Source: Angiostrongylus vasorum
Taxonomy: Eukaryota > Nematoda > Chromadorea > Rhabditida > Metastrongylidae
DNA: 64,000 nt
Reading direction: 5' to 3'
Assembly: GCA_018806985.1 (NCBI GenBank)
Contig: JADANN010000431.1
Coordinates: 744,001 to 808,000 of the forward strand
The notes below the pieces were generated by a model. It was not told where the DNA came from and made no database searches. It saw nothing but the letters and a program-made list of their open reading frames with translations. The stretch's first letter is position 1. Each line of letters opens with the position of its first letter. Below are positions 57,781 to 64,000 of this stretch, in pieces. The translations under genes were made by a program, and so were the position numbers.

Positions 57781-58544
57781 GTGAGCAGGATTTCTTGGTT
57801 ATAGCTTGACACTTTCTAGCTAAGGTTTAGTTTGCAGTTTCCTCTTCTAAAGTTTCACAAGGTTTTTTGTACTCAAAGCTTCGTTTTTTGAGCTAAGCCT
57901 TTTTGTGTGCCGTTCTATTTCACTTCGCATCCAGCTGGTAGTTGCAGAATTAATAATCATTGTTGAATGTTCTCTTGTCGGCGTCTTCACTTGATTTCGC
58001 TCGTCGTATAAACATTTCGTTGTGTGATTCAATCAACACTGTATGCTGATTCTGATAAAAGAGAATTTCCTTCTGCATTCAGAAATTGCAGTTTATACAT
58101 ATACAGTGTATATTATCATCAGTTTGCATAGTCATTAAATAATAGTAATAATAATAATCAATAACGATAATTTGAAAATAGCTATCTGTGGTGTTTGAAA
58201 AGAGTCAACACCTCGGCAAAAGTGTGAATCATATAAGTCTCATATGCCACCAAAAACGATTTATCTTTCCAACTTTAAAAATTCAGGGCTCACTGTTATT
58301 ACAGGAATCGTCATCGTTCCGAGAAAGCCGCAGAGTACGTTAGCAACTAGGTTTCAACGACGTGGGAAGGTCTTGGGCCAAGTTCCTAGGAAAAGTCACC
58401 CTAGATCAGCTTTCAGCGCAATAATAAGTTACGTATCAAATTAAGTCTTACTAGCGAAAGTTTTCTGCCTTAGATAATTTTTAGCACTATGGAGCCTTGA
58501 GGGTGTGCTCAATATTGTGTAGAAATCGGGACACCAGTTTTCTT

Positions 58545-58920
58545 AAGACTGGTCGATACAACTACAACGATGCTGAGATATTTGCAAAACTCCGGACCGC
58601 AGGTGTCTGCGGTGAGGGAACGAACGCGCTATTGTCCTTTCCGGGGAGTAACACGTTCACCACCACACCATGTGGGTCCTTCGTTTCGCCTGTCTTCCCG
58701 CTAGATCTATCGATCTTTTGCCAGAACTAGCTGAGAGAGAGGCGAAACGAAGGGACCCGCATGATGTGGTGGTGAACGCGTTACTCCCTGGAAAAGACAA
58801 TAGCGCGTTCGTTCACCACATCCTGCGGTCCGGAGTTTTGCGAATATCTCAGCATCGTTGTAGTTATATTTCGCAATATACCCTGCCATTAAAAAGAGTA
58901 GGCAGTAAATAAAAAAAAGT
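58545..58920. repeat. Foldback element copy
   Basis: Arms at 58545-58725 and 58730-58920 meet at GATCTATCGATCTTTTGCC. The outer right end is GAGTAGGCAGTAAATAAAAA. Both arms are well preserved. Confidence 0.85.
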
Positions 58921-59829
58921 TGAAACTGGTCGATACGTTCGATCTCAAGGTGATCGTCGTAGCGTAAGCCGGTGAGGAATTTGCATAGTGGTAATCCACG
59001 ATGTGATCTGGATCACCAACTGGACTGGACGATATTTTCAGTGCTTGCTCTACCGGATGCACTGGTGGCGGAGGTTTCCTAAGCGACAGGATTCTTGCCC
59101 CCCCAGAATAGCACGAAATCCGGAACCGGTAATTGAGTGAGAAGACGATCCAGAGCAGATCTGCCTAAGCACCCATGTGATAAATATAGTTTTAATCATC
59201 CAGTTAAAAAATAAAGACGTTTGCATACATCTGACAAGCCCGATATTTAACTAAACTTCAGCATTTGCCTTCATTTTTAGTTCCCTTGTGGAGCAAAGAT
59301 TCGCTTCTTATCGACGAATGCAAGATTCCGCTCTACATAAACCAGCGATAAACGAGTACTGCGACCTACTGGGTTTTTTTAAAGTGAAATATAAGAGAAT
59401 AATCAAGACCCTTCAAGAAATCTGAGCCATCTGGAGGCACGTACCTTACTAAAAAGAAAATTTTTTAAACACAGTCTATTTGGAAAGTAAGGGAACCATT
59501 TGTTGTGTCTTTCGTTGGCCTTTGTTTCGAAATTCGCACTTATCCGGATTCTTAAAACTGACGAGATTAACGTATCGCAATTATTACATTCTAAAATTGT
59601 TACAGAGGTCAACGGACGAAATGGAAATGGTTCGATTTCCTCAGTTAACTGTTCCATTATTTTGTGGAGCGTAGATAAGTTCAACATTTCGAAAAGAATT
59701 GTTCCATGATGACAATGGCCACCACATACATCATTTCTGATCTTGTTAGCTATAGAGTAAGCGGATGCCAATAAAGGCTCCCATCAGTGACGTTTGCTAT
59801 CAGGACTCTTCTGCAAAGTTCTTGCTCTT

Positions 59830-60010
59830 CTTGTAGTTGACGGAATGGACGTGAGCATTGCAGTGGCAGTGATGCGCTGGTTCGACCGTGCGCCATGATC
59901 ATCAAGCCTGCTTTGGTTAAGGGAATTGGTCCCAGACTTGTCTGGGTTCATCCAAGTTACTCCAATCCACGTGAGAATGCTTTAGCTCTGCCAGCCCAAA
60001 AATTGCAAGA
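59830..60010 (-). repeat. SINE-C, fragment
   Basis: CCAGACTTGTCTGGGTTC and a weak ACTCCAATCCACGTGAG body. The head resembles GGTTCGACCGTGCGCCATG at 59880. Low similarity. Confidence 0.3.
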
Positions 60011-60472
60011 AGAATCGACTTAACCAGCATTCAAGGACATCCATGAAAGAGATGATAATCCTAAACGGCAGTTTTTTTAAGGTTCTTGTATTATTGACCG
60101 CTCAGCATAACATGTATGCAATACTCATCAGTGGTTAGTGGAATTTTCGATTTAGTTCACTGTTTTAAACCTTCGAAGGCATTATACTTATTCGATTGAT
60201 TAACCTCCACGGTTCAGTAGGGACAGTCAGTTTAGGTGTTAATGATATCGGCGTGTACTTTCATCAGAGTGCCCATCGTTTCGATGGTGAGAATTAGGCG
60301 TCGTTTACTAACGTCAAGTATTACGAATACGAGTAAGAACCTTAAAATCCAGAATTTTACCACCTATGCGAACACTCTAATTTCGTGTGACAGCGGCTTA
60401 GGATTCGTCTGGAAAAAAAATTTTTGTAAATTATTACATACAGAGAACATCTCTTAATGGACTTTTTTGAAA

Positions 60473-60473
<1 letters not shown>

Positions 60474-60517
<44 letters not shown>

Positions 60518-60531
60518 GATATATATTGGAT
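60474..60531. repeat. TA microsatellite
   Basis: An uninterrupted TA run of about 38 bp, then ACACATAG and more TATATA. Probably unstable in length. Confidence 0.9.
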
Positions 60532-61170
60532 TACTTAGAGCGGAAATCACAGAAAATGGACTCCTCGCCGTTAAACAGAAGTTTGAAAGAATACGCATTG
60601 GTATAAATGCGTAAGTCACCTATGAACGGTGGAGAATACTTATTATCAAATCTCTAAAAACGTTTGTGGTGATGGATGGAAAGGTTGTTTAAAAATTGCC
60701 TCTGAACTTTTTCTTCATGGCGTTTTAAACGGAATGTGCGAAAAATAATGATGAGCTATTCGTAAAACTTATACTTCAGTTCAGATGCGAACTCTCAATT
60801 ACCCTTTACGGACGCTGATGTGTTTTAGTACAGGGTGAATCGACTACACCAGCATTTAGCAATTCATTCAGTCTTTCAACAACGAAGGGTAATCTTCAAG
60901 CAACAACAGCCCAATACACACGCAAAAAATGCGAAAGAACTTCGTGGATGATTATTGGGAGAGAACAAATCGATTGCAAGAGGTGCAATCATCTGCAGAG
61001 CAGATACGTATGTCAGGAGCTGCGAAGTGAAAACAATCAGTACTTAGAGCACGTTGAGTGCTGTTATGGTTGCTTCTTTCAGCATCTCAACTAAACCTCT
61101 CACATCTTCAGAGTTGAAAAAACTTCTTCTCCAGTTATAGTAGAAAAAAGTGTCGAATATCCATTTCATA

Positions 61171-61250
61171 CGTGACATAAAGCATTAAATCGGCATGACT
61201 CGAAATCAATTGGGCTCTGCCCGCGTAGGTTCGAATCCTGCTCGTTGCGA
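61171..61250 (+). pseudogene. tRNA-Ser(CGA) pseudogene
   Basis: The 3' two thirds fit a serine tRNA. The anticodon loop CTCGAAA carries anticodon CGA, the long variable arm pairs as GGGC-TCT-GCCC, and the T arm is GTAGG-TTCGAAT-CCTGC with a full B box. The ends CGTGACA and CGTTGCG pair at six of seven positions with wobble. The D arm (AAGCATTAAATCGGC) has lost its stem and the conserved GG, so the A box is damaged. It is most likely a decayed gene copy. Confidence 0.6.
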
Positions 61251-61354
61251 ATATTTTCCGGCACTCCTCGGGATTCGTACCATGTGCTTATGGACCGAAA
61301 CCGGCAATATCTAGTGAACGCAAAGCGATTCTGACTTTTTTCCTGGAATCCTGA

Positions 61355-61805
61355 CATGATCGTGTTTGTAGATCCAAATCTAGCTTTGTCTTGGGCTCAG
61401 GTTTCTCTAGGTTGACATCAAGTCTTTTGTTACCTATGGTCCTTTTAATGATCTAGTGACTAGTGCGCGTTCCTCTTAAGCCTTCACTTGTCTCTTCCCC
61501 CCACCAGAACTTTGCAGTAGGTTCTACTCACCCCAGCGACAATTACCGTCATTTCTTTCCTATAAAACCTTTAGTTCTCCTCTTCTTTCACGATAGTAAG
61601 ACCACCTCTGGCATGTCAGATTCCTCTAGAATATATGTGGGCTTGAATTTGGCGTGGCTGCAAACTAGAGACCCATCATTCATTACATTATTTCGATCTC
61701 CCATAGAACTTCAACGTAGCAATTCAACACCATGACAAGGCCAAAAAGCTTTCTATATGAAGGTGTCGAATCAGCGTACCCTCCTAATTGATTTATATAC
61801 TGCTC
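61355..61805 (+). repeat. Direct repeat D, copy 2
   Basis: Same orientation as 41225-41715 and alignable over its whole length, with small indels. It begins just after the tRNA-Ser-like sequence. Confidence 0.8.
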
Positions 61806-62464
61806 ATGTCAGTGAAAGTCTACAAGTAGTAGATAGTGATGTTGTAGCTGATTACATGTTGGGAAATACTGTAGGTATGTCGCTGCTATCTATCAAGATT
61901 CGCCACAACAAAATATGCCCTCGAATTCCTACGATATCAATCAGACGGAGCCTGTTCTCCATATAGAAACGATTCCAAGCACTAATGAAGCCAGTGAGTG
62001 CCAACAATAAGTGTTCTTTCAAGTGCGTAGATTATGAATGCTATGTTTTGCTGCTTAGCTATGTGAAACAACCAACAGCAGCTTGCAATGGGAGTGGGTA
62101 GACCAGCGATAGCGCTAGCATCATGCAATTTTTATGTGTGCCTGGGCTTATCTCCACAATGTTGTTTTTGTTTTCTATTTGGTTTCTTGGAAATAAACAG
62201 TCTTGTTCTTCCAATGTGATCCGTTTGTATATTTGTGTATATACACATGTACACATAAAGCATATATAAATACATACAATTTTGGCGATATGGTTGAGTT
62301 ATCGATCGAACTGTGTGCTTTCCAATACGTCTGACCGTTACCAGTCAGAGTTTAAGGAGTGCTCTCTTAACCTTGAAGGCCAGACACTTTATAACTCACG
62401 ATTCAGGATGGGTGGTTGTTTTAAAGCAGATTTGCGATTTCTGTACTTCCACAGACTAACCTAA

Positions 62465-63030
62465 CCTCCACGACCGACTTTCTATTAACCTCGGCACTGA
62501 TTGAATTCTATTTCTGTTTTGCCAACACAAGGTATTATTTTATTTCTTTATTTACGCACAAGCTGACGTTTCGGCGGATTTCGCCTTCCTCAGAACCTGG
62601 AAAGGTCAAGTTGACTGCAATCTACACGGCCAAACACCTCCATAACCAAACAGAGAAAATGCTGAACCAAAATCTCAATCACATTGAACACAGAGTCTTT
62701 GCACGCTCACCGCTTTCTATGAGTCTTTCACTAAATATGTCACGTGGTGAGATGGGCACATTACAATTCCATGTGAACTCTGTGCGGTTGGTCTCCACGT
62801 GACATATTTAGTGGAAAACTCATAGAAAGTGGTGAGTGTGCAAAGAAGCTATTCTCTGTTCATTGTGGTAGAAATCTTGTTCTAGTATTTTTCTCTATTT
62901 GGTTATGGAGGTGTTTGACCGTGTAGATTGCAGCCAACTTGACCTTTCCAGGCTCTGAGGAAGCCGAAATCCGCCGAAACGTCAGCTTGTGCGTAAATAA
63001 AAAAATAAAATAATACCTCGTGTTTGCTAA
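62465..63030. mobile_element. Giant inverted repeat of Penelope termini with two hammerheads
   Basis: Left arm about 62523-62747 and right arm about 62795-63030 are inverted copies around a 47-bp loop. Each arm carries a hammerhead-like core: minus-strand at 62560-62602 and plus-strand at 62949-62991. The plus-strand core reads AGGCT, CTGAGGA, AGCCGAAATCCGCC, GAAACGTC, AGCTT. AGGCT pairs with AGCTT as stem I over five positions. GACTTTCTATTAACCTCGGC at 62475 is the element coding motif. Confidence 0.8.
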
Positions 63031-63124
63031 ACAGAAGTAGAAAGAATTAATTTAACTTTGTTTAAGTGAACAATTAGTCTGTGTTTAACTTTTTTCGTCT
63101 TACCAATATTTTTTTTCCTTTGTT

Positions 63125-64000
63125 TCGTCCATGTTCTAATTGTTCAAGAGAAGACAACGAATACTGTCCACGAGTTTTGAATGAAAGATCGGAAGTATGC
63201 ATTCAAGAAAGAATGCTCGTCTTGTTCGGAGAACTCGAAGTAGTTCTTTTGGCTAGTGACTCCTTTTTTTCGTAGTAAAATAGCGTCGGGATTCAGTCGT
63301 CAAACATCGACCATCTGGGTTAACATTTTGGCTCTCCGTGTAAAAAGGAACGAGAAAACTGTGATAGGGCAACGCATTGTTGCTAGTCTTCCTCATATCA
63401 AGACTATATAGTAGTTGTAAAGTCTCAAAATTCGTCTGTGGGCAGTATTGATTTATTCTCGTCCCGTTTCAAAGAAGAACTGAACCATCTTAATGTATGT
63501 GTCACGTCGCAGTCGGGCTCGTTTTGAATCAATTTTATTTTCTTCTTACGAAGATCCCAGTAATGATTTTGTTTCGAGTTCGTGGCTTTTTTCTCAGATC
63601 ATGACATTCTCGGGCACATGATATAAGGCTTCGAGAATGTCGAAATGATGGGGATGTTGAAGCTCTCAGTGGATGAAGCTTTTTGTTATCCTAGGCGGGT
63701 CAAATATGGATCGTTATGACTTCTCAGTTGAAGGTTTTTTTCTGTGTGTGGGTGAATCGGACGGTTTTCGTCTTTCTTATACTGACCCTTTTTTAATGCA
63801 TTTTGATGCCATTTGGTCAAATTTTTTCTAGGACTACCAAATATATCCATTTAGAAGAAGAATTAACACCATTTCTTCTGCGGTCCAGGAGCAAAATGTT
63901 GCCCACGATTTCATTACGGCACGTGCTACGAACCCAAGTGTTAGAAGGAACTATGTATTATGCATGCTAAGGAAATTCTTTAAAAGAAATTATTGCCTCA
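63125..64000 (+). CDS. Possible exons of a gene running off the window
   Basis: An open stretch around 63140-63275 encodes SREDNEYCPRVLNERSEVCI, then QERMLVLFGELEVVLLAS, following an ATTGTTCAAG site. A second region begins after a strong TTTTTTCTAG acceptor at about 63832 and stays open in two frames to the window edge (one reads EEELTPFLLRSRSKMLP). I recognise no family, and the frame of the second part is undecided. Confidence 0.25.

Noticed and set aside
1..64000. CRISPR array, bacterial operon or phage content
   Set aside because: Repeats are dispersed with no regular spacing, genes have introns, and no prokaryotic translation signals are present.

Overview
This is a eukaryotic window, almost certainly from a parasitic nematode and most likely a strongylid (hookworm-type) worm. 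The reasons are small exons with GT..AG introns and TTTTCAG-type acceptors, a nematode-type serpentine chemoreceptor, a mariner relative of the type known from hookworms, RTE-clade retrotransposons, Penelope-like elements and many tRNA-like short interspersed repeats. It has no bacterial features: no operons, Shine-Dalgarno sites or CRISPR. Species assignment is inference.

Two host genes can be reconstructed, both on the minus strand. The first (about 24019 down to 17552) encodes a secreted protein with a signal peptide, an N-terminal cysteine-containing segment and four LDL-receptor class A modules. Its exons 2-8 join in one frame; exon 1 joins exon 2 one base out of phase. The second (57348 down to 47708) is a complete six-exon seven-transmembrane chemoreceptor of 314 residues whose exon phases all agree. 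A chain of three more in-phase exons (52538 to 51581) lies inside its second intron. Weaker partial genes: Ser/Thr-rich exons at 15599-15891 (-), a short TATA-box gene at 32224-32751 (+), exons at 40593-40894 and 41809-41880 (+), and single exons at 34589-34709 (+), 27697-27846 (-), 57751-57780 (+) and near the right edge.

The rest is a dense, layered repeat landscape. RTE retrotransposon remnants lie at 7200-9600 (-), 13965-14215 (+), 30400-31435 (-) and 53150-55620 (+, inside intron 1 of the receptor and itself carrying two later insertions). Penelope-like remnants lie at 12500-13830 (-, reverse transcriptase with YIDD), 33600-34110 (-) and 37805-38570 (-, GIY-YIG nuclease). At least ten separate Penelope termini keep a hammerhead-ribozyme-like core. 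A dead mariner starts at 10995. Four high-copy families recur: SINE-A (about 280 bp, tRNA-like head), SINE-C (about 300 bp, tRNA-like head), a foldback element (300-470 bp) and a 390-bp repeat (R390).

The largest structure is an inverted duplication. A segment of the receptor locus (about 48890-51760) has a diverged copy in opposite orientation at about 42180-45120. That copy is a receptor pseudogene and shares even an old SINE-A insertion. Stretches not listed as features (for example 1400-2230, 5470-6490, 28750-29950, 59000-59800, 63280-63830) hold nothing I can recognise.
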